From: Microlunatus soli
GTDB taxonomy: Bacteria > Actinomycetota > Actinomycetes > Propionibacteriales > Propionibacteriaceae
Length of the DNA stretch: 64,000 nucleotides
Assembly (NCBI RefSeq): GCF_900105385.1
Contig: NZ_LT629772.1
Coordinates: 2,790,001-2,854,000 of the forward strand
Reading direction: 5' to 3'
The notes under the pieces were generated by a model, which searched no databases, was not told the DNA's origin, and saw only the letters and a list, made by a program, of their open reading frames with translations. This document shows positions 16,750 through 25,350 of this stretch, piece by piece. How positions within the stretch are numbered: position 1 is the stretch's first letter; each line of letters starts with the position of its first letter. The translations under genes and the position numbers were made by a program.

Positions 16750-16889
16750 GACGACTCCTCATTGAGTTCCGGTGTCCGCTGTGTTCCCCGATGCCGCCGG
16801 CCCAGACCCGCTGTCCGCGACGGCGAGAGGCTACCAGCTGCCCACTCGAAGCGGCCGACCGAAGTTACCTATTGGGAACATCCGAAACG

Positions 16890-16919
16890 TTGACACCCGC
16901 CCTGCTACGTGAATAGGGT
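16890..16919 (+). promoter_or_regulatory. promoter of the second peptide-type ABC operon
   Basis: TTGACA at 16890-16895, 18-bp spacer, TAGGGT at 16914-16919. Good actinobacterial sigma-A-type match, 80 bp upstream of the binding-protein ATG. Confidence 0.6.
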
Positions 16920-16941
16920 CCAGTCTTATTCGACTATTCAC
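16909..16941. promoter_or_regulatory. inverted repeat overlapping the -10 (probable operator)
   Basis: GTGAATAG (16909-16916) and CTATTCAC (16934-16941) are perfect 8-bp arms separated by 17 bp. The left arm overlaps the -10 of the promoter of the ABC operon, a position expected for a repressor. No regulator gene adjoins, so the factor is unknown. Confidence 0.55.
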
Positions 16942-16999
16942 CCGTCCGAAATAGCCGGGTGAGCGTGCCGGGACGTCGGGGCACGACAGGAGGTGCGCG

Positions 17000-18805
17000 A
17001 TGGGCAAGTCCGCATTCGACAACCTGAAGCCGTGGCCGGGCGTGACCCGGCGGGACTTCCTCCGGGTGTCCGGCCTGGTCGGGCTGGCGACCGGAGGCGT
17101 CACGCTGACCGGCTGCGGCATGACCGGAGGCGGCACCGAGGACGCGGCCGGTGGCACCGGAGGCGGCAAGGACGCCGTCCTGCGGATGACCTTCACCACC
17201 GTCGAGGTGCTGGATCCGCAGTTGATCACCAACGGGATGTGGATCCTCAGCCGCGGCATCCTGGAAGGCCTGGTCGTCCAGAACGAGGCCGGCACCGATG
17301 TCGTGCCGGCTGTCGCCGAGAAGTGGGACATCTCCGATGACGCGCTGACCTACACCTTCCACCTGCGCAAGGACGCGAAGTGGTCCAACGGTGACCCGGT
17401 CGTGGCCAAGGACTTCGAACGCACCCTGAAGCGGCTCTTCACGCCCAGCGGCAAGGCCTCCGGCGGCACCACGATGGGACAGAACTCCTATCAGCCGACC
17501 ACCGGGATCAAGGGCGCGCTGGAGTTCCTCGCCGGTGGCAGCAAGGACTGGAACAGCGTCGGGGTGAAGGCGCCCAGCGACAACGAGTTGGTCCTCGAGC
17601 TGGACACCCCCAACCCCGATTTCCTGCTCGCGTTGACCCATCCGGCGATGTTGCCGCTGCACATGGACACGGTCGAGAAGAAGCCGGATGACTGGCAGAA
17701 GCCGCCGAACTTCGTGGCCAACGGTGCCTTCGCGGTCAAGGACTTCGTGCCCAACTCCAGCCTGCAGTTGGTCCGCAACGACAAGTACTGGGATGTCAAG
17801 CAGGTCTCGTTGTCACGGATCGAGGTCCAGCAGGTCGATGCCGGCGCGGCCGCCGGGACCGTCACCGTCCCGTACGAGAACAACGAGACCGACCTGCTCC
17901 CGATCACCGATGCCGATGTGCTCCGCTTCCAGAAGGATCCGAAGCTCGCCAAGGAACTGAAACAGATCGACACCTACAGTGTCGCCTACCTGGCCACCCT
18001 GCGCAGTCAGAATCCTGCCCTGGAGGACGTACGGGTCCGGCAGGCTCTGTCGATCTCTTTGGACCGCAAGACCTTGGCCGGGGTCTCGCCGGGCGGTCGT
18101 CCGGGCTTGTCGCTGCCCCATGATCGGGTTGCCGGCTGGGACAAGTCGCTGGCGGTCACCGAGGATCTGGCCAAGGCCAAGAAGCTGCTCGCCGAGGCCG
18201 GATTCCCTGGTGGCAAAGGACTTCCGAAGGTCCGCATCCTGGCCGGGGTCGAGTCACCGCTGGTGGACGCGATCGTCGACCAGTGGCAGAACCGGCTCGG
18301 CATCGAGGCCGCCGCGGACATCGTCGAGGCCGGTGTCTACGTCGAACGCCGTTGGGCGGTGCAGAAGAAGGACTACGTCGGCTTCTACTTCGGCACCTTC
18401 GCCGGGCTGCCGACGCTGCCGACCTACGTCGGTGCCCTCTGGTCACCGGCCGACATCGCCAACTTCAGCCTGCCGGGCAAGGTCTGGCAGCAGATGCTCG
18501 ATCTCGACGCCGACAAGAAGATGGACCCGGCCGTGGCGGCCAAGCGGAAGGCGGCGTTGATCAAGAAGTACTCCTCCGCCGGCTCCAAGGAGATGGCCGA
18601 TCTGGTCGCCCAGGCCGGCAAGGAGCTGGACGACGAGAAGCGGCGCCAGCTCTACCTGCAGGCCGCCCGGGTCCGCGAAGATCAGTATCTGTACTTCTCG
18701 GTCTCCTGGCTGGGCAGCTTCTTCGCGGTCCGCCCCAAGATCAGCGGACTGCAACTGCGGCGCTACCCGGACTTCTTCTACTTCAAACCGCTGCACGTAG
18801 CCTGA
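17000..18805 (+). CDS. ABC transporter substrate-binding lipoprotein, family 5
   Basis: Encodes 601 residues from an ATG with a strong AGGAGG six bases upstream. The N-terminus combines a twin-arginine motif (RRDFLRVSG, residues 17-25) with a lipobox LTGC (Cys39), so the protein is probably Tat-exported and lipid-anchored. The body is SBP_bac_5: YTFHLRKDAKWSNGDPVVAKDF at about 115-136, the GAFAVKDFVPNSSLQLVRNDKYWD lobe junction, and a long C-terminal lobe with DVRVRQALSISLDR. It binds the substrate outside the membrane for the two permeases and two ATPases that follow in the same operon. Family 5 proteins bind peptides, nickel-chelates or sugars; the ligand here is not determinable. Confidence 0.93.
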   Translation: MGKSAFDNLKPWPGVTRRDFLRVSGLVGLATGGVTLTGCGMTGGGTEDAAGGTGGGKDAVLRMTFTTVEVLDPQLITNGMWILSRGILEGLVVQNEAGTDVVPAVAEKWDISDDALTYTFHLRKDAKWSNGDPVVAKDFERTLKRLFTPSGKASGGTTMGQNSYQPTTGIKGALEFLAGGSKDWNSVGVKAPSDNELVLELDTPNPDFLLALTHPAMLPLHMDTVEKKPDDWQKPPNFVANGAFAVKDFVPNSSLQLVRNDKYWDVKQVSLSRIEVQQVDAGAAAGTVTVPYENNETDLLPITDADVLRFQKDPKLAKELKQIDTYSVAYLATLRSQNPALEDVRVRQALSISLDRKTLAGVSPGGRPGLSLPHDRVAGWDKSLAVTEDLAKAKKLLAEAGFPGGKGLPKVRILAGVESPLVDAIVDQWQNRLGIEAAADIVEAGVYVERRWAVQKKDYVGFYFGTFAGLPTLPTYVGALWSPADIANFSLPGKVWQQMLDLDADKKMDPAVAAKRKAALIKKYSSAGSKEMADLVAQAGKELDDEKRRQLYLQAARVREDQYLYFSVSWLGSFFAVRPKISGLQLRRYPDFFYFKPLHVA

Positions 18806-18819
18806 GCCGGAAGTTGATC

Positions 18820-19824
18820 ATGGGCTTTGCCAAATACCTCGGGATCCGCCTGGTCCGGTTGATCCTGTCCCTGATCGCCGTCTCGGTGATCACCTTCGGA
18901 CTGCTGCAGCTCGCACCGGGCAACTTCGCCGACATCAGCCGGGTGACCAGTGGCGCCACCAGCATCGGCGGCACCGGCACCGAATCGATGCTCGCCGAGA
19001 CCCAGGCCCGCTACGGCAGCGACGTGCCGGTCTGGCAGCAGTACCTCACCTTCATGAAGGGGCTCGTCACCTGGGACATGGGCCCGTCCTACCGCTATGC
19101 CGGGCGCGGGGTCGAGGAGATCATCGGCTCGGCCTTCCCGGTGTCGGCGTCGTTGGCGCTGATCTCGGTCGGTCTGGCATTGCTGATCGCCGTACCGGCC
19201 GGGATCATCGCCGCACTCCGACAGAATTCGGTGGTCGACCACGGCACGATGTTCCTGGTCACGCTCGGGCACGCCCTGCCCAACTACCTGATCGCTGCGT
19301 TCCTGATCCTGCTGTTCACCGCGGAGTTGGGCTGGCTGCCGTCCAGTGGCTGGTCGACACCGCAGAACTTGATCTTGCCGGTGATCGCGCTCGCCCTCGG
19401 GCCGGCGGCCGTACTGGCCCGCTACGTCCGATCCTCGATGCTGGAGACGTTGCGCGAGGAGTACGTCACTGCGGCCCTGGCCAAGGGCGGACCGCAGGCG
19501 GTGGTGATCATCCGGCACGCGCTGCGCAACTCGCTGATCCCGCTGGTCACCGTCGTCGGACCGCAGCTGGCGGCGCTGATGACCGGCACCGTGTTCGTCG
19601 AAGCACTGTTCCGGATCCCGGGCCTCGGCTACTACGCCGCCACGGCGGCCGCCAGTCGCGACATGCCGCTGCTGATGGGCACGGTGATGTTCTTCGCCGT
19701 GATCTTGATGTTGATGAACCTGTTGGTCGACCTGACCTACGGCCTGATCGATCCCCGCGTGCGGACCCAAGGGAGGTGGACACGATCGCGAATTCGCAAA
19801 GCATCGACGCCCCAGCCGGCCTGA
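18820..19824 (+). CDS. peptide/nickel-type ABC transporter permease (DppB-like)
   Basis: Encodes 334 residues. I choose the ATG at 18820; the frame is open far upstream only because it overlaps the binding-protein gene, and an in-frame TTG lies at 18814. First membrane helix about residues 8-30 (LVRLILSLIAVSVITFGLLQ), then the PG-containing periplasmic loop, about five further helices, and the EAA loop (EEYVTAALAKGGPQAVVIIRH) at about residues 211-231. The C-terminal YGLIDPRVR pattern is typical of DppB. The end of the gene overlaps the next permease by 49 bp. Confidence 0.92.
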   Translation: MGFAKYLGIRLVRLILSLIAVSVITFGLLQLAPGNFADISRVTSGATSIGGTGTESMLAETQARYGSDVPVWQQYLTFMKGLVTWDMGPSYRYAGRGVEEIIGSAFPVSASLALISVGLALLIAVPAGIIAALRQNSVVDHGTMFLVTLGHALPNYLIAAFLILLFTAELGWLPSSGWSTPQNLILPVIALALGPAAVLARYVRSSMLETLREEYVTAALAKGGPQAVVIIRHALRNSLIPLVTVVGPQLAALMTGTVFVEALFRIPGLGYYAATAAASRDMPLLMGTVMFFAVILMLMNLLVDLTYGLIDPRVRTQGRWTRSRIRKASTPQPA

Positions 19825-20726
19825 CCGAGGTCGAGCCGACGGCAGCCACGGCCACGATCCGGGCACCGCGAGCGCACGCTCGCGGACCGTTCGGCCGTGC
19901 CTGGGACCGCTTCCGCCGCAACCGCCTTGCCCTGATCAGCCTCATCGTCTGCGGTCTGCTGGTGTTGACCGCGGTCGCCGCACCGTTGCTGGCGCCGTAC
20001 CACTACGCCGCCACCGACTATCAGCAGCAGCTGGTCGGCTTCGGCGCCGACGGCCATCCGCTGGGCACCGATCAGCTCGGCCGCGACATCCTCAGCCGCA
20101 CCCTGTACGGGCTCCGGACCGCACTGATCGTGGCCTTCGGTGCCGAGCTCTTCGCGCTGCTGCTGGCGCTGCTGATCGGACTGACCGCGGGCTACCGCGG
20201 CGGCCGCGTCGAGCAGGGACTGATGGCGTTCACCGACATCATGTACGCCTTCCCCAGCTACCTGTTCGCGATCGTGATGGTCGCCGTGTTGGGTCGGAGC
20301 ATCTTCGCTTTGGTGATCGCGATCGGCATCGCCGGCTGGGTCACCCAGTCCCGACTGGTCCGGGCCCAGGTGATGACGATCAAGGAACGCGAGTACGTCG
20401 AGGCCGCCCGCGCGTCCGGTGCCTCCGCTCCGACCATCGCGGTCCGTTACATCCTGCCGAACGCGCTCGGTCCGATGCTGGTCACCAGCAGCTTCGCCAT
20501 CCCGGCCGCGATCGCCGCCGAGGCGGGTCTCGGGCTGCTCGGTCTGGGCGTTCAGCCACCGACGCCGAGCTGGGGCGGGATGATCTCCGAGGGCACCCGC
20601 TACCTGCTCGCCGCACCGCACATGCTGGTCGCGCCGGCGGCCTTCTTCGCGTTGGCGATGCTCGCCTTCACCTGGGTCGGCGACGGCATCCGGGATGCGT
20701 TCGATCCGCGAGGAGACCAGCGATGA
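19776..20726 (+). CDS. peptide/nickel-type ABC transporter permease (DppC-like)
   Basis: Encodes 316 residues from a GTG embedded in a GGGAGGTGG purine run, so the start codon abuts its own Shine-Dalgarno; no later start is available before the conserved region, and the call overlaps the previous gene by 49 bp. The N-terminal FRRNRLALISL anchor, the HPLGTDQLGRDILSRTLYG motif (about 89-107), the EAA loop (YVEAARASGASAPTIAVRYILPN) and the LGLGVQPPTPSWGGMI signature are all DppC. It forms the channel with the preceding permease. It is followed by two separate ATPase genes, unlike the fused ATPase of the first importer in this window. Confidence 0.92.
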   Translation: MDTIANSQSIDAPAGLTEVEPTAATATIRAPRAHARGPFGRAWDRFRRNRLALISLIVCGLLVLTAVAAPLLAPYHYAATDYQQQLVGFGADGHPLGTDQLGRDILSRTLYGLRTALIVAFGAELFALLLALLIGLTAGYRGGRVEQGLMAFTDIMYAFPSYLFAIVMVAVLGRSIFALVIAIGIAGWVTQSRLVRAQVMTIKEREYVEAARASGASAPTIAVRYILPNALGPMLVTSSFAIPAAIAAEAGLGLLGLGVQPPTPSWGGMISEGTRYLLAAPHMLVAPAAFFALAMLAFTWVGDGIRDAFDPRGDQR

Positions 20727-21733
20727 TCACCGCCGAACGGGAGCAGCCGATCGGCCGGCCGGCTGCCCAGGACGAGCCGCTGCTGCGGGTCACCGATCTG
20801 CGCACCGAGTTCCGTCGCGATCACGCCGATCCCTTACGGGCGGTGGATGGCGTCAGTTTCGACGTCGGCCGCGGCCGTGCGCTGGCGATCGTCGGCGAGA
20901 GCGGCAGCGGCAAGAGCGTCACCGTCCGCAGCCTGATGCGGGTGCTGCCGCGCACGGCCCGCACCACCGACGGCCACGCGATGTTCGGCGGCCGGGATCT
21001 GCTGGCGCTCTCCTCCCGAGCGATGCGCCGGGTGCAGGGTCGCGAGATCAGCATGGTGTTCCAGAATGCGATGGAGGCGATGAACCCCACCCTGACCCTG
21101 GAACGACAGCTCACCGAACCGCTGATCTGGCACGGCATCTGCAACCGGATCGACGCCCGGCAGCGCGCCATCCAGGCACTCGGCGACGTCGGCATCCCCG
21201 AACCGGAGCGGCGGGTCAAGGTCTACCCGTTCCAGCTCTCCGGCGGGATGCGGCAGCGGGCCATGATCGCGATGGCGATGATCACCGAGCCGTCGCTGCT
21301 GATCGCCGACGAACCGACCACCGCTGTCGACGTGACCGTACAGCGCCAGATCCTCGATCTGCTGGCAGCGCAGAAGGAACGCGGCACCGGCGTCATCATG
21401 ATCACCCACGACCTGGGCGTCGCCCGCTATTTCTGCGACGACGCGGTGGTGATGTACGCCGGCCGGGTGGTCGAGCGGGCACCCGTACGGGATCTGCTGG
21501 ACCGGCCGCACCATCCGTACAGCCAAGGACTGCTCGCCTCCAGTGTCGAGGTCGGCGGCCGGGAACGACCGTTGGAGCCGATCCCCGGCAGCCCGCCGGA
21601 TCTGGCGCACCGTCCCGAGGGCTGCCCGTTTCGTCCGCGCTGTGCCCAGGCCGAGGACCGCTGTGCCGAGGAACAGCAGTTGATCATGGTGTCACCCGGT
21701 CGCGAGGCCGCCTGCTGGAAGGCCACCGCATGA
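20723..21733 (+). CDS. peptide-type ABC transporter ATP-binding protein (DppD-like)
   Basis: Encodes 336 residues; the ATG overlaps the permease stop (ATGA). Walker A GESGSGKSV lies near residue 58, signature LSGGMRQRA near 174 and Walker B LLIADEPTT near 194. The C-terminal oligo_HPY extension carries the cysteine cluster GCPFRPRCAQAEDRC plus a later AACWK, the four-cysteine site typical of DppD/OppD, often associated with an iron-sulfur cluster in this family. It supplies ATP hydrolysis at the cytoplasmic face. The stop overlaps the next ATPase start. Confidence 0.92.
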   Translation: MITAEREQPIGRPAAQDEPLLRVTDLRTEFRRDHADPLRAVDGVSFDVGRGRALAIVGESGSGKSVTVRSLMRVLPRTARTTDGHAMFGGRDLLALSSRAMRRVQGREISMVFQNAMEAMNPTLTLERQLTEPLIWHGICNRIDARQRAIQALGDVGIPEPERRVKVYPFQLSGGMRQRAMIAMAMITEPSLLIADEPTTAVDVTVQRQILDLLAAQKERGTGVIMITHDLGVARYFCDDAVVMYAGRVVERAPVRDLLDRPHHPYSQGLLASSVEVGGRERPLEPIPGSPPDLAHRPEGCPFRPRCAQAEDRCAEEQQLIMVSPGREAACWKATA

Positions 21734-22521
21734 GCCCGACCGAGATGGCCGACGTGTTGATCGCCGCCGAGGACGTGACCAAGATCTACGACACCAGAGC
21801 CGGCCCGGTGACCGCCGTCGACGGCGTCAGCGTCCAGGTCCGGCGCGGCGAGACACTCGGCGTTGTCGGCGAGAGCGGCAGCGGCAAGTCGACGCTGGCT
21901 CGGCTGCTGATGGGACTGCAGCCGCCGACCGACGGCCGGATCGTCTTCGGTGATCGTGATCTTGCCAGCTACCGCGGCAAGGAGATGCGCCGGCTCCGGC
22001 AACGGATGCAGATGGTCTTCCAGAGTCCGCTCGGCTCCCTGCTGCCGCACTTCAGCGCCGCGGCAGCGGTGATGGAGCCGCTGCGCGTGCACGGACGCGG
22101 CACCAAGCAGTCCCGCCGGCAGCGGGCGATCGAGCTGCTCGAACTGGTCGGCGTCAATCCCGACTTCGCCGACCTCTACCCGACCCAGTTCTCCGGCGGC
22201 CAGCAGCAGCGGATCGCCATCGCCCGAGCACTGGCACTGGAGCCGGAGCTGCTGGTCTGCGACGAGCCGACGTCAAGTCTCGACGTGTCGATCCAGGCCC
22301 AGATCCTTGCCCTGCTGGAGAATCTGAAGGACCAGCTCGGGCTGTCCTGTGTCTTCATCTCCCACAACCTGGCCGTCGTCGAACGCCTCGCCGACCGGGT
22401 TGCGGTGATGTCGTCGGGCACCGTTGTCGAGACCGGCGACACCGAACAGCTCTTCGCCGACCCACAGCATCCCTACACCCGCAAGCTGCTGGACGCCGTG
22501 CTGCCGGTGACGTCGGCCTGA
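21730..22521 (+). CDS. peptide-type ABC transporter ATP-binding protein (DppF-like)
   Basis: Encodes 263 residues from the ATG that overlaps the previous stop (ATGA). Walker A GESGSGKST near residue 49, signature FSGGQQQRI near 155, and Walker B LLVCDEPTSSLDVS near 174. Length is short for DppF because the C-terminal oligo_HPY part is reduced to the HPYTRKLLDAVLP segment. It pairs with the preceding ATPase to drive the second importer. It is the last gene of the operon; the following gene is on the other strand. Confidence 0.92.
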   Translation: MSPTEMADVLIAAEDVTKIYDTRAGPVTAVDGVSVQVRRGETLGVVGESGSGKSTLARLLMGLQPPTDGRIVFGDRDLASYRGKEMRRLRQRMQMVFQSPLGSLLPHFSAAAAVMEPLRVHGRGTKQSRRQRAIELLELVGVNPDFADLYPTQFSGGQQQRIAIARALALEPELLVCDEPTSSLDVSIQAQILALLENLKDQLGLSCVFISHNLAVVERLADRVAVMSSGTVVETGDTEQLFADPQHPYTRKLLDAVLPVTSA

Positions 22522-22559
22522 CCCTGCTGCCCTGATCCAGGTGGTCGCCAGGATCGGCG

Positions 22560-22931
22560 TCACCCGCCGCCGGTCGGAGGTTCGGGAACCGGCTTGAACC
22601 GGCGCACCTCCTGCGGCCAGCCGCAGCCAACCGCGACCTTGCCGGCCCACATCGTGGCGGTCTCGTCGTCGGGCACGTCGATCACGGTGAAGCCGCCGAG
22701 GAATTCCTTGGTCTCGACGAACGGCCCGTCGGTGATCACCACCTCGCCGCTGGTCGCGTCGGCGCTGTAAGCGTCCTCCGGGTCCTCCTCCAGGCCGCCG
22801 GCGAAGACGTACACCCCGGCGGCCTTCATCTCCTCGACCACCGCCATCGACGGCGCGATACGCGTGGCCCACCAGTCGTCGGGATGGTCTCCCACCCATT
22901 GCTGATTGAAGAAGATCAGATACTCCGCCAT
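22560..22931 (-). CDS. YCII-related / DGPF domain protein
   Basis: Encodes 123 residues. The family hallmark DGPF occurs in GEVVITDGPFVETKEFLGGF (about residues 65-84), and the N-terminal YLIFFNQQW strand is typical. YCII-related proteins are small alpha/beta ferredoxin-like dimers; the DGPF group is often encoded next to ECF sigma factors, but none is visible here. The enzymatic role is unknown. It converges with the ABC operon and is transcribed away from the LacI gene, so the 197-bp gap at 22932-23128 carries two divergent promoters. Confidence 0.85.
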   Translation of the reverse strand: MAEYLIFFNQQWVGDHPDDWWATRIAPSMAVVEEMKAAGVYVFAGGLEEDPEDAYSADATSGEVVITDGPFVETKEFLGGFTVIDVPDDETATMWAGKVAVGCGWPQEVRRFKPVPEPPTGGG

Positions 22932-23060
22932 CGCTGCTCCTCGTTCCCGCGGCGGACCCGGTGTCCGCCGACCAACCTATCCACGAACGGCCGGCCCCGG
23001 ATCCGACAATCGCGACCAGATCGATCCAGATCGAGGCATCTCGACCCGGGCCCGCGCGAC

Positions 23061-23090
23061 TTGACGAGACCTCGAAACCTGATGCATCCT
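23061..23090 (+). promoter_or_regulatory. promoter of the LacI/CoA operon
   Basis: TTGACG at 23061-23066 and CATCCT at 23085-23090 with an 18-bp spacer. The LacI-type palindrome follows 2 bp downstream, at the expected transcription start. Confidence 0.5.
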
Positions 23091-23092
23091 CG

Positions 23093-23110
23093 TGCACAAT
23101 CGATTGTGCA
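23093..23110. promoter_or_regulatory. LacI-family operator, perfect 18-bp palindrome
   Basis: TGCACAATCGATTGTGCA is fully self-complementary with a CG centre, as in LacI/GalR operators. It sits between the -10 and the GTG of the LacI gene, so the regulator probably represses its own operon. Confidence 0.75.
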
Positions 23111-23128
23111 ACGGAGGTGGGACTGCCA

Positions 23129-24202
23129 GTGAACGCTCGGAGTTCCGGACGCCCCTCGCTGGCCGACATCGCCGCCGAGGCCGGAGTGTCCACCTCGCAG
23201 GCATCCCGGATCCTGTCCCGGCATCCCGGCCTGCGGGCCAAGCCGGAGACCCAGGAACGGGTCCGCGCCGTCGCGGAGCGGTTGGGTTATCAGCCGCATC
23301 GCGGTGCGCGGGCATTGCGGATGAGTCGGGTCGGGACCATCGGGTTGGTCGTCCACGACGTCACCAATCCGATCCACGCCGAGATCATCCGCGGCGCCCA
23401 GGGCGCGCTGACAGAACAGGGGCACGCGCTGCTGCTCGCCGACGCCGAAGAACTCGCCCGCAACCCGGACACGTTCACCGAGATCCTCGGACCGGGCCGG
23501 ATGGACGGCCTCATCTGGCACGCCAGCGGCGAGAGCTACGACGCAGCGATGATCACCCGCGCCGCAGCGACCATGCCGACCCTGTTGATCAACAGCACCA
23601 GCCAGGTCGGTGTCCCGGCCCTGCATCTGGACGACACGGGCGCCGCCCGGCTTGCGGTCGATCACCTGATCGGTCTCGGCCATCGTCGGATCGGATTCCT
23701 CGGCGGCGCACCACACTCCGACCTGACCCGGCGCCGCTACGCCGGCTACCTGGATGCCCTGCAACAACACGGCGTGCCGAACGACGACCGGCTGGTCTGC
23801 TCGGATGCCTGGGACGCCGACTCGGGCGGCCGACAGATGGCCGAGCTGTTGTCCCTGGCCGAACCGCCGACAGCCGTCTTCGTGGCCAACATCATCGTCG
23901 CCACCGGCGCCCTGGCCGCCGCCCGCAGCCGCGGAGTGTCGGTACCGACCGAGCTGTCGATGATCACGCTGCACGACGCCTGGTTCGCCGCTCTGGCGTC
24001 TCCGGCGATCACCACCGTCCGCCTTCCGCTGCGGGAGCTGGGCCGACAGTCCGTCACCCGGATCCAGCAGTTGGCGTCCGAGTCCGCTGCTGCGGACGCT
24101 CCAGCGACCCGGACGACCATGATCAACGATCCCGCCCCCTACCTGGTCCCCCGGGACACCACTGAACCCCCGAAACCCCGATCACCGAGGCACACCCGAT
24201 GA
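23129..24202 (+). CDS. LacI family transcriptional regulator
   Basis: Encodes 357 residues. I place the start at the GTG at 23129, about 9 nt after GGAGG; the open frame upstream runs through the operator and is not coding. The N-terminal HTH (LADIAAEAGVSTSQASRIL, with hinge helix PHRGARALRM ending near residue 66) is typical. The periplasmic-binding-like effector domain follows (VGTIGLVVHDVTNPIHAEII; HRRIGFLGG). It begins a coupled operon with a solute-binding-like protein, acyl-CoA ligase, transporter and two CoA enzymes, so it most likely responds to a carboxylic acid or CoA-pathway intermediate rather than a sugar (inference). The TGA overlaps the next ATG. Confidence 0.93.
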   Translation: MNARSSGRPSLADIAAEAGVSTSQASRILSRHPGLRAKPETQERVRAVAERLGYQPHRGARALRMSRVGTIGLVVHDVTNPIHAEIIRGAQGALTEQGHALLLADAEELARNPDTFTEILGPGRMDGLIWHASGESYDAAMITRAAATMPTLLINSTSQVGVPALHLDDTGAARLAVDHLIGLGHRRIGFLGGAPHSDLTRRRYAGYLDALQQHGVPNDDRLVCSDAWDADSGGRQMAELLSLAEPPTAVFVANIIVATGALAAARSRGVSVPTELSMITLHDAWFAALASPAITTVRLPLRELGRQSVTRIQQLASESAAADAPATRTTMINDPAPYLVPRDTTEPPKPRSPRHTR

Positions 24203-25350
24203 CCCGAACCCTGCACGGAATGACCTGGAACCATCGACGCGGTCGCGCCCCGCTGACCGAGGCCTGCAGCCAGACCGGCATCCCGATCGACTGGGAGGCC
24301 CGCAGCCTGGCCGAGTTCGAGGACACTCCGATCACCGAGCTCGCGGCACGCTACGACCTGATCGCGATCGACCATCCGTTCGCCGGCCAGGCCGAGGCCA
24401 CCGGCGCCCTGGTCGACCTGGCCGACGTGCTGCCGCCCGAGGTCCTGGACGAGCAGCGCAGCGGGTCGGTGGGGCCGAGCTTCGACAGCTACCGGATCGC
24501 CGGCCATCAATGGGCCTTGCCGATGGACGCGGCCGCACAGGTCAGCGCCTGGCGCCCCGATCTGGTCGCGGCGGCGCCGACCGACTGGGACCAGGCACTC
24601 GACCTGTTGCGCGATGATCATGACTGGATCGCCGCCATGCCGGCCAATCCGACCCACCTGTTCTCCTCCTTCGTGTCGCTGTGTCACGACACCGCCGACA
24701 CCTCGCAACGGACGTCCGGGCCGACCGGTCGCCCACTCTGGTGGGCCGACGACGGCATCGACACCGCCGTCGGGACCGAGGCAGCGCGACGACTGTCGGA
24801 GTTGATCAACCTGCTCGACCCGAGCTCCTTGGAGATGGATCCGATCGCGCTGCTGGACCGGATGTCCGGCCGACAACCGACCGGGGACGGCCGACCGATC
24901 GGCTACGCACCGCTGGTCTTCGGATACTCCAACTACGCCCGGGCCGACTACGGCGAGCGACTGGTCCGCTTCAGCGATGCCCCCGGTGGCACCGGCACCA
25001 TGATCGGCGGCGTCGGCCTGGCGATCTCAGCCCAGTGCCTCGACATCGACACCGCCATCCGCTACGTCCGGCACGTGGTGGCGCCGTCCTTCCAGTCCGA
25101 CGGATATGCCCGGTCCGGCGGCCAGCCGGGTCATCGACGGGCGTGGACGGACCCGACGGTCAACAAGATCACCAACAACTTCTTCGCCGACACGCTGACC
25201 ACACTCGATCACAGCTTCCTGCGCGGCAGGGACTCCCGCTACCCCACATTCCAACGCCACGGCGGCGCTGCCCTGCACACCATGATCACAACCGGCACAT
25301 CACCCGACCAGGTGATCACCGAGATCAACCGGATCTGGCTGGCACGATGA
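24199..25350 (+). CDS. solute-binding-protein-like protein without signal peptide
   Basis: Encodes 383 residues from an ATG overlapping the LacI stop. The fold pattern is that of family 1/8 extracellular solute-binding proteins: YDLIAIDHPFAGQAEATGAL near residues 53-72, the RIAGHQWALPMDAAAQVSAWR cleft strand near 101-121, and a PTDWDQALDLL helix. However, the N-terminus (MTRTLHGMTWNHRRG) starts straight into the first strand, with no signal peptide, Tat motif or lipobox. No ABC permease is nearby; neighbours are CoA enzymes and an MFS transporter. It may be a cytoplasmic ligand-binding or sensor protein working with the LacI regulator or the CoA pathway. That role is inference. Confidence 0.7.
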   Translation: MTRTLHGMTWNHRRGRAPLTEACSQTGIPIDWEARSLAEFEDTPITELAARYDLIAIDHPFAGQAEATGALVDLADVLPPEVLDEQRSGSVGPSFDSYRIAGHQWALPMDAAAQVSAWRPDLVAAAPTDWDQALDLLRDDHDWIAAMPANPTHLFSSFVSLCHDTADTSQRTSGPTGRPLWWADDGIDTAVGTEAARRLSELINLLDPSSLEMDPIALLDRMSGRQPTGDGRPIGYAPLVFGYSNYARADYGERLVRFSDAPGGTGTMIGGVGLAISAQCLDIDTAIRYVRHVVAPSFQSDGYARSGGQPGHRRAWTDPTVNKITNNFFADTLTTLDHSFLRGRDSRYPTFQRHGGAALHTMITTGTSPDQVITEINRIWLAR

